A stretch of 64,000 nucleotides of DNA from Bifidobacterium simiiventris (GCF_019331715.1 NZ_JAHBBG010000009.1:33907-97906); one strand, 5' to 3'. Counted from the first letter of the stretch, positions 1 to 8,810 are shown. Numbers and translations: made by a program. Notes: a model not told the origin generated them from the sequence alone.

Positions 1-845
1 ACCGGGATCAACGGCATGCGGTCACCGCCGACTATGTCAGCGGCACGGTCAGCGTGTTTCCGGTGGGCGACGATGGCTCGCTCGAGGCGGCAACACAGCA
101 CCTGCACGGCGAAGGCCGCGGGCCGCTGCCGGCGCAGGACGGGCCGCATGCGCATTGGATCCTGCCATTGCCGGACGGGCGCGTGCTCACCACTGACCTG
201 GGTGCGGACCGCGTATACGTGCACCGCTGGCACAACGGCGAGCTGGTGCGCGTCGGTGCAGTGATGCTTGCGCCCGGAACCGGCCCGCGCGACATGCACA
301 TCCTGCCGAGTCGTGACGGTTTGCTGCGGGTCGCCGTCGTGGACGAATGGGGTGATACGGTCACGCTGCTGGGGTGCGATGCGAACGATGGCGATCTGCA
401 AGTGCTGCACACCGTCGACCTCGGCGGCGACGATCTCGATCAGGCCGCATCGCTGGCGTATGTGCCGGACGCCGCGCTCGCCGAGGCGTCATCCAGCGAT
501 GCTGAAACACATGCTGGCGCTGAATCTGACGGTCAGGCCGCGATCGCATCGGCATATCCGGGATTCGCGTACGTGGGTCTGCGCGGCTCCGAACGCATCG
601 TCACCTTGCGCTGGGACGGCGAACGGTTGCAACGTCTTGCCTCGCCCGATACGCCCGGCTGGACCGGTCGCGGCATCCCCAGCGGCGGCAGCCGTCCGCG
701 GCATCTGCGCACGATCGGCCGATATCTGGTTGCCGCCAACGAAATCACCGACAACCTGACCGTCTTCCGCATCGCCGCGAACGGCGAGCCGGTCCTGCTC
801 GGCAACGTTTCGGTCGGCTCGCCGACGACGATCTTGCCGCTGTGA
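1..845 (+). CDS. Lactonase family protein (6-phosphogluconolactonase-like), 5' truncated by window edge
   Basis: The reading frame is open from the first codon (position 3) to the stop at 845, so the start lies upstream of the window and about 280 C-terminal residues are visible. Blade-like motifs such as YVSGTVSVFPVGDDG, HAHWILPLPDGRVLTTDLG and GGSRPRHL match the seven-bladed beta-propeller lactonase family (Pfam Lactonase), whose characterised members hydrolyse 6-phosphogluconolactone. The Ala/Ser/Glu-rich stretch near 475-540 looks like a loop insertion. A methyltransferase gene follows 42 bp downstream and may be co-transcribed. The family call is solid, but the substrate is inferred: bifidobacteria lack a classical oxidative pentose phosphate route, so another sugar lactone is possible. 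Confidence 0.8.
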   Translation, partial: RDQRHAVTADYVSGTVSVFPVGDDGSLEAATQHLHGEGRGPLPAQDGPHAHWILPLPDGRVLTTDLGADRVYVHRWHNGELVRVGAVMLAPGTGPRDMHILPSRDGLLRVAVVDEWGDTVTLLGCDANDGDLQVLHTVDLGGDDLDQAASLAYVPDAALAEASSSDAETHAGAESDGQAAIASAYPGFAYVGLRGSERIVTLRWDGERLQRLASPDTPGWTGRGIPSGGSRPRHLRTIGRYLVAANEITDNLTVFRIAANGEPVLLGNVSVGSPTTILPL

Positions 846-887
846 TCGGGCGAGCCGCTGCCTGAACAGGTGAGGAAAGGATGCATC

Positions 888-1772
888 GTGACTGAACCAT
901 CAACGGAGTCGTCAACGGAACCGTCTACGCGACAGCCGTCCGAAATCCAGACCAAATTCCACGGCAAGGCGCAAGCCTACGACCGTGCGCGGCCGGGATA
1001 CCCGGACGCGGCCATGCAACACATCGCCTCGCTGCTGCCGGACGGTGCGCGGATCGCGGACATCGGTGCGGGAACCGGCAAGTTCACGGTGCCACTGGCC
1101 CGGCTCGGATACGAGATTGCGGCGGTCGAACCGGACGCCGACATGCGCGGCGTGCTGGCCGACGCCGTCCGGCCGTATCCGAACGTGACGGTGGCCGACG
1201 GCACGGCCGAGCGCACCGGACTGCGCGATCGCAGCGTGGACGCGATCACCTGCGCACAGGCGCTGCACTGGTTCGACCATGATGCGTTCCTTGCTGAATG
1301 CGCGCGCGTCAGCCGAGGCGAATCGTTCCTGCTGATATCGATCTACAACAGCACGTCGTTCGATTCGGCGATGATGCGCGGCGTGGACCGTGACGTGCCG
1401 GGGGTGTCTTCCGGCGGCGGCAACACGACTGGTCCTGCCGACTCCGCCAACGCGTCGCAAGCGGTCGGCGCAACCGCCGTCTCGGACGGCGACGCCGCCG
1501 ACATCGGCGTCAGTGCGCGGCACTTTCGCGAAACGGCCGCCGCATTTTTCACGCATCCGACGATCCGCCGGTTCCCCAACCCGATCCGCTACACGCACGC
1601 ATCGTGGCGCGCCTACATGGATTCGCACTCGCACAGCCCGCTGCCGACCGACCCGGCGTATCCCGCGCACCGCGCGTGGGTCGACGCGATCTTCGACGCG
1701 CGGTCGGTCGACGGCATCCTCACCGACGACAACGTCACCATGATCGCCAGCGAACGTATCCACGTGCGATGA
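888..1772 (+). CDS. Class I SAM-dependent methyltransferase
   Basis: A protein of about 294 residues with an N-terminal Rossmann methyltransferase fold. Motif I is IADIGAGTGKFT, the acidic post-I residue lies in AAVEPDADM, and ITCAQALHWFD is the typical motif of the Methyltransf_11/25 group. I prefer the GTG at 888 because AGGAAAGG ends 7 bases upstream; a GTG at 870 would add MRKGCI but has no ribosome-binding site. Residues about 171-211 are a Gly/Ala/Asp-rich low-complexity insert between the SAM domain and the C-terminal substrate part (HFRETAAAFFTHPTIRRFPNP). The substrate is unknown; related proteins are often annotated as trans-aconitate- or UbiE-like without proof. Confidence 0.82.
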   Translation: MTEPSTESSTEPSTRQPSEIQTKFHGKAQAYDRARPGYPDAAMQHIASLLPDGARIADIGAGTGKFTVPLARLGYEIAAVEPDADMRGVLADAVRPYPNVTVADGTAERTGLRDRSVDAITCAQALHWFDHDAFLAECARVSRGESFLLISIYNSTSFDSAMMRGVDRDVPGVSSGGGNTTGPADSANASQAVGATAVSDGDAADIGVSARHFRETAAAFFTHPTIRRFPNPIRYTHASWRAYMDSHSHSPLPTDPAYPAHRAWVDAIFDARSVDGILTDDNVTMIASERIHVR

Positions 1773-1958
1773 CCGAGCCGACACCGACCCGGCCGACAAC
1801 CGCAGAATTCCGCCGATGCAACCGCTGGTTGCGCATCGGTTGCGGTCGGGATCGGCGTGTGCAACCGCAAGATGGTGGCGGGCGGCGGCGTGGTCTGCCA
1901 TAGTGGGGTCATCGGCCGAACACGACATGACGACACCGTGGAAAGAAGGGGGATCACC

Positions 1959-3089
1959 ATGACATTCCGCACCAATCTGCAGGCGTTGCGCGCGCGGCGC
2001 AACATGACACAGGAACAGCTCGCCATGCTGCTCGGCGTCTCGCGGCAGGCGATCTCGAAATGGGAATCCGAGAAGGCGTACCCGGAAATGGACAAGCTGC
2101 TGGCGATCTGCGACCTGTTCGGCTGCACGCTGGATGATCTCGTGCTCGGCGACGTGACTCGGGCGGATGATACGGGTGATGCGGGTGATGCGGCGGACAT
2201 GGTCGATGCGGCCGATTGGTCGGCGTCGCTGCCGACGGCCGAAGGTGATCGTTCCGACTCCGACGGGCATGGCGGGAATCGGCCGGTCGGGTGCGACGGC
2301 ATCGACGCCGCATCAGTGCGAACGCAGGACCCGGCCATCCCTCAGGACCCGACCGGCTACGATGCGCATCGCCGCCGGTTCGCATTGCTGATCGCGTCCG
2401 GCGTCACAACGGTCGTCGCGTCGGTTGGCGTTGCGAACCTGTTCGATCCTGTGAACTCGATCATCGGATCGTCGCCGTTCAACGATCTGCTGATGTTCGT
2501 GTGCATCGGCATGGGGATGGTCGTCGGGCTGGCGCTGCTTATTCCGGGCGGTATGTCTCATGTCGTCTTCGCGCGCCGGCATCCGTACGTCGAGGATCCG
2601 TATACCGAGGACGATCGCGATCGGGAGATACGACTGCTCGCGACCGGTATCGTAGGCGGCATGGTGGCGATACTGGTCGGCATCGTGGTGGTCGTGTATG
2701 CGGATGATGTGCTGGGTATTGCCTCTGGCTGGCCGAACGCGGTCATGCTGCTGCTCAGCGCGCTTGCCGTGTTCGGCTTTGTCTACTGCGGCATGCGGTA
2801 TGGTCTGCTGAACATCGACGCCTACAACCGTGCGGCCGAGAACGATCGAGGTGAGGAGCGGCGAACCGGACAACAGGCGTTCTCCAATAGACTCACCGTG
2901 GCGGTGTGCGGTGTCATCATGCTGGTCGCCACGATCATCGCCCTATGTCTGTTGCTACTCATGCCCGGTGCCGATGCCGGTGTGTGGTCGGCGTTCACGC
3001 TGTTCTGGCTGCCGTGGCCGGTCGGCGGCACACTGTGCGGCATCGCGGCGCTCGTCATCTGGCTGTGCAAGGATCGTCTTGACGGCTGA
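1959..3089 (+). CDS. XRE-family HTH regulator fused to a multi-pass membrane domain
   Basis: The ATG at 1959 follows AGAAGGGGG and begins a 376-residue protein. Residues 1-65 are a Cro/C1-type helix-turn-helix (LRARRNMTQEQLAMLLGVSRQAISKWE and the following DDLVLGD, characteristic of the Gram-positive HTH_3 group). An acidic low-complexity linker of about 60 residues follows. The C-terminal half has about six hydrophobic segments, for example GVTTVVASVGVANLF, GMGMVVGLALLIPGG and MVAILVGIVVVVYADD. This architecture is common in gut Firmicutes and bifidobacteria and is thought to link a membrane signal to transcription; neither signal nor target can be read here. An upstream open extension to 1857 lacks a ribosome-binding site and was not used. 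Confidence 0.85.
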   Translation: MTFRTNLQALRARRNMTQEQLAMLLGVSRQAISKWESEKAYPEMDKLLAICDLFGCTLDDLVLGDVTRADDTGDAGDAADMVDAADWSASLPTAEGDRSDSDGHGGNRPVGCDGIDAASVRTQDPAIPQDPTGYDAHRRRFALLIASGVTTVVASVGVANLFDPVNSIIGSSPFNDLLMFVCIGMGMVVGLALLIPGGMSHVVFARRHPYVEDPYTEDDRDREIRLLATGIVGGMVAILVGIVVVVYADDVLGIASGWPNAVMLLLSALAVFGFVYCGMRYGLLNIDAYNRAAENDRGEERRTGQQAFSNRLTVAVCGVIMLVATIIALCLLLLMPGADAGVWSAFTLFWLPWPVGGTLCGIAALVIWLCKDRLDG

Positions 3090-3108
3090 TGGGCGGGGTC
3101 TTTTGGGA

Positions 3109-3170
3109 CGGTTCGCCGATTGAGAGGCAGATTTGGCGGTTTGCGTGCGTCGGTTCGCCGATCGAGAGGC
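3109..3170. repeat. Short direct repeat, 20 bp x 2
   Basis: CGGTTCGCCGATTGAGAGGC at 3109-3128 recurs at 3151-3170 with one change (GATC for GATT). The start-to-start distance is 42 bp and both copies are followed by a TTGGCGG-like sequence. It lies in the 299-bp gap between the HTH membrane protein and the acetyltransferase gene. Nothing else convincing is coded in that gap. Confidence 0.6.
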
Positions 3171-3332
3171 TGTGGCTTGGCGGCGTCGGCCTCGAAAAAC
3201 AAGGATAGGGGTGGCATGCGGTTGATCAGGTCGCGGCCGCCCGGGCGCACGATATCGCTGGATGCGTCGTGTCACCGTGCATGGATGAAGTGAATCGTAT
3301 AACACGCCGCGTGGAACCGTATATGCTCGATC

Positions 3333-3365
3333 TATAATGATAACGCAAACATAGTTGCAATCATT
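3333..3365 (+). promoter_or_regulatory. Candidate -10 box and overlapping operator of the sugar acetyltransferase gene
   Basis: A perfect TATAAT lies at 3333-3338. The -35 region 17 bp upstream (CGTGGA) is poor, so an activator or another spacing is possible. An imperfect inverted repeat overlaps the -10: AATGAT/ATCATT as outer arms (3336-3341 and 3360-3365) and GCAA/TTGC as inner arms. Its position would let a repressor block transcription. The regulator is not identifiable; the HTH membrane protein upstream is one candidate. Confidence 0.45.
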
Positions 3366-3388
3366 GGGATTTGACGAGGAGTGTCAAT

Positions 3389-4006
3389 ATGGCCGAACTC
3401 AATAACGCGCAACGCCGTACCGAACAACTGCCGTACCACTACGACGATCCGTCCATCATGGGTGGCCAGCTCGAATATCAGGAGAAGCTGTGGGAGTTCA
3501 ACCGGACCCACCCCACCGACGCGGACGGCAAGCAGAAGCTCCTCAAGGAGATGTTCGCCGAGATTGGCGACGGCTGCCACGTCGAGACGCCCGCGCACGC
3601 GAACTGGGGATTCCACCACGTGCACATGGGCAAAGGCGTGTACTGCAACGTGAACTTCACCTGCGTGGACGACGCCGACATCACGATCGGCGACTACTGC
3701 ATGTTCGGGCCGAACGTCGTCATCGCCACGGCCGGGCATCCGGTGCTGCCGGTGCTGCGCGAACACCACTACGTGTACTGCATCCCGGTCACGATCGGTC
3801 GCAACGTGTGGATCGGCGCGAACGTGACGATCCTGCCGGGCGTGACCATCGGCGACAACTGCGTGATCGGCGCCGGCTCGGTCGTCAGCCACGACATTCC
3901 CGCGAACACGGTCGCCTACGGCGTGCCGTGCAAAGCCGTACGCGAGATCGGGGAGAAGGACCGCGAGTTCTACTACAAGAACCGTCGCCTAGACGTGTGG
4001 GAGTGA
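3389..4006 (+). CDS. Maltose/galactoside O-acetyltransferase family (left-handed beta-helix)
   Basis: The ATG at 3389 follows GAGGAG and encodes 205 residues, the normal size for the LacA/Maa family. These enzymes move an acetyl group from acetyl-CoA to the 6-hydroxyl of maltose, glucose or galactosides. The N-terminal Mac domain ends near residue 60. The rest consists of hexapeptide repeats ([45 protein letters not shown]), and the catalytic His is in the ATAGHP segment. [17 protein letters not shown] ends are seen as [14 protein letters not shown]. It stands alone with its own promoter. Which sugar it acetylates cannot be told. Confidence 0.88.
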   Translation: MAELNNAQRRTEQLPYHYDDPSIMGGQLEYQEKLWEFNRTHPTDADGKQKLLKEMFAEIGDGCHVETPAHANWGFHHVHMGKGVYCNVNFTCVDDADITIGDYCMFGPNVVIATAGHPVLPVLREHHYVYCIPVTIGRNVWIGANVTILPGVTIGDNCVIGAGSVVSHDIPANTVAYGVPCKAVREIGEKDREFYYKNRRLDVWE

Positions 4007-4142
4007 GCGCGTGCCAGAGCGAGCGTACTCGGCCGAGCATGTGTGCACTTCCGTAAAGGCTTTTGTGTCATGCGTGATCTGCCTTCTCGATACGTGGGAA
4101 TATGGAACCCGAAAACGAATCTGCATATAAGAAAGATCGAGA

Positions 4143-4691
4143 ATGATGATAGAAACTCAGCGTCTTATGATGCGCCCGTTCACGCTTGATGATGAGGATA
4201 TCATCTCCGCGCTGTACGGCGACCCAGAGATCATGACGTATATGCCGTGCGGTTGTTTGACGGATGAGGGGATTCGGGATCATGTGCGGCAGGTGGTGTC
4301 TGACTGGGATGTGCGGCCGCAGACGAATTATGAGATGGCGGTGATCGCGAAATCCGATTCGCGAAAAATTGGGCGGGCGCGAATCCATATGGATTATGAA
4401 AGTGATACCGCGATGCTTGGCTGGCTGCTCGTGCGATCTGAATGGGGCAAGGGGTACGCCACGGAAATCACCAAATCATTGCTCAAATATTGCTTCGATG
4501 TGATGCAGGTTCATCGCGTGTGCGCGCTTTGTCATCCGAATAATATCGGCTCATGGAAGGTGATGGAGAAATGCGGTTTACGCAAAGAGGCCCATTACGT
4601 TCAAAAGGTGAAATATGTGGGTGCTGCCGGCACGCATTGGGAAGATGAGCTGGAATACGCGATACTGAACGAAGAGTTTCAACGAATGTGA
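4143..4691 (+). CDS. GNAT family N-acetyltransferase (RimJ/RimL type)
   Basis: A 182-residue Acetyltransf_3 protein that opens with the typical ETQRLMMRPFTLDDEDI. The acetyl-CoA-binding region is EWGKGYATEITKSLLKYCFD, followed by VHRVCALCHPNNIGSWKVMEKCGL. Two adjacent ATGs (4143 and 4146) are possible starts and the ribosome-binding site (GAAAGATCGAGA) is weak. The gene and its 130-bp upstream region use noticeably more A and T and more AT-ending codons than neighbours (for example AAATATTGCTTC), which hints at recent acquisition. RimL relatives acetylate protein N-termini or small amines; the substrate here is unknown. Confidence 0.85.
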   Translation: MMIETQRLMMRPFTLDDEDIISALYGDPEIMTYMPCGCLTDEGIRDHVRQVVSDWDVRPQTNYEMAVIAKSDSRKIGRARIHMDYESDTAMLGWLLVRSEWGKGYATEITKSLLKYCFDVMQVHRVCALCHPNNIGSWKVMEKCGLRKEAHYVQKVKYVGAAGTHWEDELEYAILNEEFQRM

Positions 4692-4741
4692 CTTGCTGCT
4701 GTGGTGGGAGAGTCGCCTCACCCACCACAGCCGATGCACCG

Positions 4742-5107
4742 CTACTGCAGGCAGGCTTCGATGTTGTTGCCGTCCGGGTCGTGGATGAACGCGGCGTAAT
4801 AGGTCGGGCTGTAGTTCGGGCGCGGACCGGGCTGGCCGTTGTCGACGCCGCCCGCCGCAAGGCCGGCCGCATGGAACGTCTTCACCGCATCCTCGTCGGC
4901 CGCGTGGAACGCCAGATGCGTCGGCACGACCGGGTTGCCGTCCTTCGGCGACTCCAGCCACACGCTGTCGCCGTCCTCGTCGTTCGCAAAGCACACCGCG
5001 CCCGGGAACTCGCATTTCTTCACGTAGCCCAGCGGCTTGAGCAACTGCTCGTAGAAGCCCGCGCGCTCGTTCGCGTCCTTGACGAACAATCCGACATGAT
5101 CGATCAT
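4742..5107 (-). CDS. VOC (glyoxalase/bleomycin-resistance superfamily) protein
   Basis: The start at 5107 is fixed by a perfect AAGGAGGT five bases before the ATG. The 121-residue product begins MIDHVGLFVKDANERAGFYE, a standard vicinal-oxygen-chelate opening with His4 as metal ligand. It ends AAFIHDPDGNNIEACLQ, where Glu117 would be a second ligand. One VOC domain of this size usually forms a metal-binding dimer acting in dioxygenase, isomerase or resistance reactions. No neighbour points to a substrate. Many proteins of this subgroup are annotated only as glyoxalase-like. Confidence 0.85.
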   Translation of the reverse strand: MIDHVGLFVKDANERAGFYEQLLKPLGYVKKCEFPGAVCFANDEDGDSVWLESPKDGNPVVPTHLAFHAADEDAVKTFHAAGLAAGGVDNGQPGPRPNYSPTYYAAFIHDPDGNNIEACLQ

Positions 5108-5170
5108 ATTGACCTCCTTGCATCGGCGGAACCGCCGTATTCCCGGTGATCCCATCGGTTTCCAGTCTAG

Positions 5171-5395
5171 TCGGCGGGACGTGGGCGGCTGGGCGGTTTT
5201 GAGAATCTCGCGTCCGGCGCGTTGGGTGACGCGCTTGGCGGGCTCGTCGAGGAGCACATCTCCGTCGATCAGATCGGTGCGGTCGCCGGCGCGATCCGGG
5301 AACAGGGCGAGAACCTCGATCTGGGATCGATCGCCGATCGGACGGGTCTACCCACCGACGTCATCGGACAGATCTCGGGGCTGCTGGGACATTAA
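5171..5395 (+). pseudogene. Possible C-terminal remnant of an unrecognised gene
   Basis: Frame 2 is open after a stop at 5168-5170 and reads SAGRGRLGGFENLASGAL, then DALGGLVEEHISVDQIGAVA, and ends DVIGQISGLLGH with a TAA at 5393-5395. The Gly/Leu pattern and amphipathic helices look like real protein. There is no ATG or GTG in the frame; the only alternative start is a TTG at 5222, which has no ribosome-binding site. It therefore looks like the 3' end of a decayed small gene. Its stop overlaps the stop of the convergent gene in the sequence TTAA. I do not recognise the family; a DUF937-like helical protein is a guess. Confidence 0.4.
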
Positions 5396-5877
5396 CCGAC
5401 TTGGATGCCGCGCCTCGGCCCTCGCCGTCGCCGGTCGATCGTCTCCTGATCCTCACCTCTCCATGGCTGTTCGAGGCCGATGATCTCCGCCAGACGGACC
5501 GCTCCCGCGGCGACGCTCGCGGCCGCGACGGTCGTCATGTCCGCATGGCCAAGGGCCGCGAAGGCCGCGATCCACGGCAGGGCGAACGGCAGCGCCATCT
5601 TGGCGGCGATCATCGGCCATGGCATCGGCGGTGCGGTGCGGTTCGTCGCCCGCCGCAGTTCGTAGTCGAGACGCGAATCGATCAGCGAGACGCCCAGCCA
5701 TGTGACCGCCAGCAGAGCGGCCAGCTCGCCGGCGTCGAACGCGGCGTGCGTGATGAACCGCAATCCCAGCCACGCGACCAGCAGACTGATCGGGAACGAG
5801 ACGACCGCATCCAGCGTCAGATGTCCACCAAGCATATGGCCGTATCGTGGCCTGTTCTCAGGATTGTCGCTGCGCAT
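5392..5877 (-). CDS. Predicted small integral membrane protein
   Basis: The product has 161 residues and its ATG at 5877 is preceded by GGAAGGAAC. After a polar N-terminus (MRSDNPENRPRYGHML) there are about four hydrophobic segments: AVVSFPISLLVAWLGLRFIT, AALLAVTWLGVSLI, MALPFALPWIAAFAAL and VAAASVAAGAVRLAEIIG. The tail is very basic (DRRRRGPRRG), consistent with a cytoplasmic C-terminus. No family is recognised. The MFS-type transporter gene lies directly upstream in the same direction with a gap of about 150 bp, so co-transcription is possible. Confidence 0.65.
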   Translation of the reverse strand: MRSDNPENRPRYGHMLGGHLTLDAVVSFPISLLVAWLGLRFITHAAFDAGELAALLAVTWLGVSLIDSRLDYELRRATNRTAPPMPWPMIAAKMALPFALPWIAAFAALGHADMTTVAAASVAAGAVRLAEIIGLEQPWRGEDQETIDRRRRGPRRGIQVG

Positions 5878-6024
5878 TGGCGTTCCTTCCGGCCGGATTG
5901 ATGCGTCCCAACGGTCCGATGCATCCCAATGTATCAGTGCGCAACCGGCCGCAGGGGGAGCATGCGGACATCTGTGCACCCGCATGGAGGAATCGGACGG
6001 TCGGGCGAGGCAGGCGCGCCGCCG

Positions 6025-7323
6025 TCAGGCCGTCTTGGTCGGATCCTTCTGCAGGGTGAGGAAGACGAGCGCGACGACGAGCAGGATCGCGATCGACAGG
6101 ACGCCGAGCGACGCGTTGCCGGTCAGCGACGTGGTGGTCGCCACGAGGAACGTGCCGAGAATCGAGGCCGTCTTGCCGAAGATGTCGTACAGGCCGTAGT
6201 ACTCGTTGGCGTGCTCCTTGGGGATGATCTTGCCGTAGTACGAGCGCGACAGCGCCTGAATGCCGCCCTGGAACATGCCTACGAGAATCGCGAGGATCCA
6301 GAACTGCACGGCCGAGCGCAGGAAGAACGCGGCGAAGAACACGATGCACATGTATGCGACGACCGCGGCCATGATCATCGGCTTGCACCCGAAACGGCCC
6401 GCCAGCCGTCCGTACAGGATCGCGCACGGGAACGCGACGAACTGCGTCACCAGCAGCGCCACCACGAGCTGCGTCGAGTCGATGCCGAGCTGCGTGCCGT
6501 ACGACGTGCTCATCGAGATGACCGTGTTCACCGCGTCGATGTAGAAGAAGAACGCGATCATGAACATCCACAGCGGCTTGTTGCGCACAAGCTTGCGCAA
6601 CGTGCCGCCCAGCTCGGTGAACGTGCCGTGGATCGCCTCGCGCGTGTGCTCGCGGGTCGCGCGGTAATGCACCTGCCGGTAGCTCGTCAGCAGCGGGATC
6701 GTGAACGCCACCCACCACACGGCCGTGATGACGAAGCTTGCCCGCGTGCATGCGACCGTCGACCAGCCGAACAGAGCGGGACCGCCGAAGATCAGCGCGA
6801 TGCACGCGATGAACGGGATCGTCGAGCCGACGTATCCCCACCCGTAGCCGTGCGACGACACCTTGTCCATGCGATCGTTGTCGGTCGTGTCGATGAGCAT
6901 CGAATCGTAGAACGTGAGCGAGCCGTTCAATCCGATCGTCGCGAGCACGTACGCGATCAGGAACGGCAGCCAGGTCAGCGGCAGGGCCATCGCGCAGCAC
7001 ATGACCACGCCCGTACCGAAGAAGCCGAGGAAGAATTTGATCTTCATACCCTGCACGTCGGCGATCGAGCCAAGCAGCGGCATGAGCAGCGCGATGACGA
7101 GCGATGCGATCGTTTGCGCGTAGCCCCATGCGGAGACGATGTTGCCGTCCGCGGGCATGAGCGATTTCGCGTAGATCGGGACGACGGCAGTGCTCAGCAG
7201 CACGAACGCCGAATTGCCGACGTCGTAGACGATCCACTGCTTCTCGCGTTTCGTGAGTTTCGCGGATGCGGCCGGTGCCGCCGGGGCTGGCGCGGCGGAC
7301 ATGCCGGTGGTGCTTTCAGACAT
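6025..7323 (-). CDS. Atg22/UMF1-type MFS transporter
   Basis: A 432-residue protein with about 12 hydrophobic segments. After an Ala/Pro-rich start it carries KREKQWIVYDVGNSAFVLL, the hallmark opening of the Atg22-like (UMF1) branch of the major facilitator superfamily. Loops such as LGSIADVQGMKIKFFLGFFG and YGRLAGRFGCKP match the inter-helix MFS motif. GGIQALSRSYYGKIIPKEHA is also conserved in this branch. Eukaryotic Atg22 exports amino acids from the vacuole; the bacterial substrate is unknown. A polar cytoplasmic loop lies near residues 215-240. Confidence 0.85.
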   Translation of the reverse strand: MSESTTGMSAAPAPAAPAASAKLTKREKQWIVYDVGNSAFVLLSTAVVPIYAKSLMPADGNIVSAWGYAQTIASLVIALLMPLLGSIADVQGMKIKFFLGFFGTGVVMCCAMALPLTWLPFLIAYVLATIGLNGSLTFYDSMLIDTTDNDRMDKVSSHGYGWGYVGSTIPFIACIALIFGGPALFGWSTVACTRASFVITAVWWVAFTIPLLTSYRQVHYRATREHTREAIHGTFTELGGTLRKLVRNKPLWMFMIAFFFYIDAVNTVISMSTSYGTQLGIDSTQLVVALLVTQFVAFPCAILYGRLAGRFGCKPMIMAAVVAYMCIVFFAAFFLRSAVQFWILAILVGMFQGGIQALSRSYYGKIIPKEHANEYYGLYDIFGKTASILGTFLVATTTSLTGNASLGVLSIAILLVVALVFLTLQKDPTKTA

Positions 7324-7498
7324 AACGACTCCTGTTCATAACCATCTTTAATGGTACGGGACGTGCCGTGCGGCCGGAAGAATGGAGATGAACGCACAGT
7401 GAATTGTCGTTTGCCGGCGGCTGGCGGTGGTTGGCCGCATGCTGCCGGCAAACGTATGCCAAGGTGTGGGGACGATATGTCTGTCTGGGGAGCCGCGT

Positions 7499-8575
7499 CT
7501 ACGCCTGGGGCTTGCCGGTTTCCGTTTCGGCCGCGTCGACGAGCGCGATCGCGTCCTCGTATTCCGGGCAGCTCGGCACGCCGTTGACCGCGCGTTGGAT
7601 CGCCATCGACGCGGCCGCGTTCGCGATGCGCACCGCATCGGTCAGCGACCAGCCCTGCGCCAGCATCGCGCACAATGCGCCGGTATGCGGCGCTCCGGCC
7701 GAGCGCGTGTGCGTCGCCTTGGTAGGGAATCCGTCCACGTGCACGACGTTGCCGCCCGGCGTGCGTACCCATGCGCCGCGCGAACCGGCCCGCACCACCA
7801 GCGGCGCGCGTAGCGTCTCGCCGAGCACCTCGCACAGTTCGGCCATTGACCGGTCGAACCCGCCGCCCACGGTCATCAGCATGTCGTCGTCGCGCAGCAC
7901 GCCGAGTCGGTCGGCCAGCGTGTTCGCCTCCTGCCGGTTACACGACCAAATCGGGCGCGCCAGCACCAAATCCTCGAGCAGATGGTCGTTGACCAGCGAC
8001 AGCGTGTTCGTCGGGTTGAGCACGATTGTGAAATCGCGGCCGGCCGGATCGCTGCCGGCCCGGTGCATGAATTCGTCCACGCCCGCTGCGGTGTGGTCCA
8101 TCAGCGTGTTGCCGCTGATGTGCACCACGTCGCCGGGACGTGGCTCCACGCAGTCGAACGTCGTGCCGTCGCCCTGTGCCTCCGCGCCGTAGGTGGCGAT
8201 GTAGGTCTTGCGGCGATCCTCGTCGGCGAGCACGAGGCGGAAGCCGGAATCGGTGTCGAGGCGGTCCTGGCCGATGTGGTCGATGCCGCTGGCGGCGAGC
8301 GTCTCGCGCACGATCGTGGCCCACGGGCCGGTGCCGATGATGCCGGCATGTTCGGCCTTCGCGCCCATGCGTGTGGCCGCCTGCAGCACACGGTAGCTGC
8401 CGCCGACCGCCGCATTGGTGTGATCAGAGACGGCGAATCCGCCGGGTTTTGGGAAATCGTTGACGTTCATCATGATGTCGACCCAGATGTGGCCGAGCGA
8501 GATGACGGCATGCTGCGGTTCGTCGTCCTGCGTTTCCTTGAACTGGGCGAAGCGTTCACCGATTCGGCTGAGCAT
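7499..8575 (-). CDS. PfkB-family carbohydrate kinase homologue with altered active-site motifs
   Basis: A 358-residue protein with the PfkB fold. It has the opening GHIWVDIMMNVNDFPKPGG, the ATP-site strand LVVRAGSRGAWVRTPGG and the C-terminal helix region. The usual second signature (GAGD followed by F..G) reads SAGAPHTGALCAM, so the catalytic base Asp is replaced by His. The first signature reads AVGGSYRVLQAATRMGA and lacks the usual substrate-binding Asn. The protein is otherwise complete and in frame, so this is not obvious decay. It may act on an unusual substrate, with a different mechanism, or as a non-catalytic sensor. Ribokinase-like sugar kinases and nucleoside kinases are its nearest relatives. 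Confidence 0.75.
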   Translation of the reverse strand: MLSRIGERFAQFKETQDDEPQHAVISLGHIWVDIMMNVNDFPKPGGFAVSDHTNAAVGGSYRVLQAATRMGAKAEHAGIIGTGPWATIVRETLAASGIDHIGQDRLDTDSGFRLVLADEDRRKTYIATYGAEAQGDGTTFDCVEPRPGDVVHISGNTLMDHTAAGVDEFMHRAGSDPAGRDFTIVLNPTNTLSLVNDHLLEDLVLARPIWSCNRQEANTLADRLGVLRDDDMLMTVGGGFDRSMAELCEVLGETLRAPLVVRAGSRGAWVRTPGGNVVHVDGFPTKATHTRSAGAPHTGALCAMLAQGWSLTDAVRIANAAASMAIQRAVNGVPSCPEYEDAIALVDAAETETGKPQA

Positions 8576-8781
8576 GGCATCCTCCTTGACTGCTGCGGAT
8601 GGGCTGCGCGTCGATGTTGCGAGCCATCGCCATTAATTAGTCACGTTGTACAGCAAGTTTATGAATGTTTCCTGAATGCGGCAATAGGTACTAGGTATGA
8701 TTGCGTGAAGTTTCGCGAGACGGCGGATGATGATGCGCTCGGGCGGGCTGGTCGGTTGTAGGGAGATTTCGCGCGCCTGTT

Positions 8782-8810
8782 TTGCGTTGTCCGGTGCTGT
8801 GCGCTATAGT
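8782..8810 (+). promoter_or_regulatory. Probable promoter of rpmB
   Basis: TTGCGT at 8782-8787 and TATAGT at 8805-8810 are separated by 17 bp, a good sigma-70-type match. They stand about 87 bp before the rpmB start. The rest of the 320-bp gap between the PfkB-family gene and rpmB (8576-8896) shows no gene. Confidence 0.6.
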
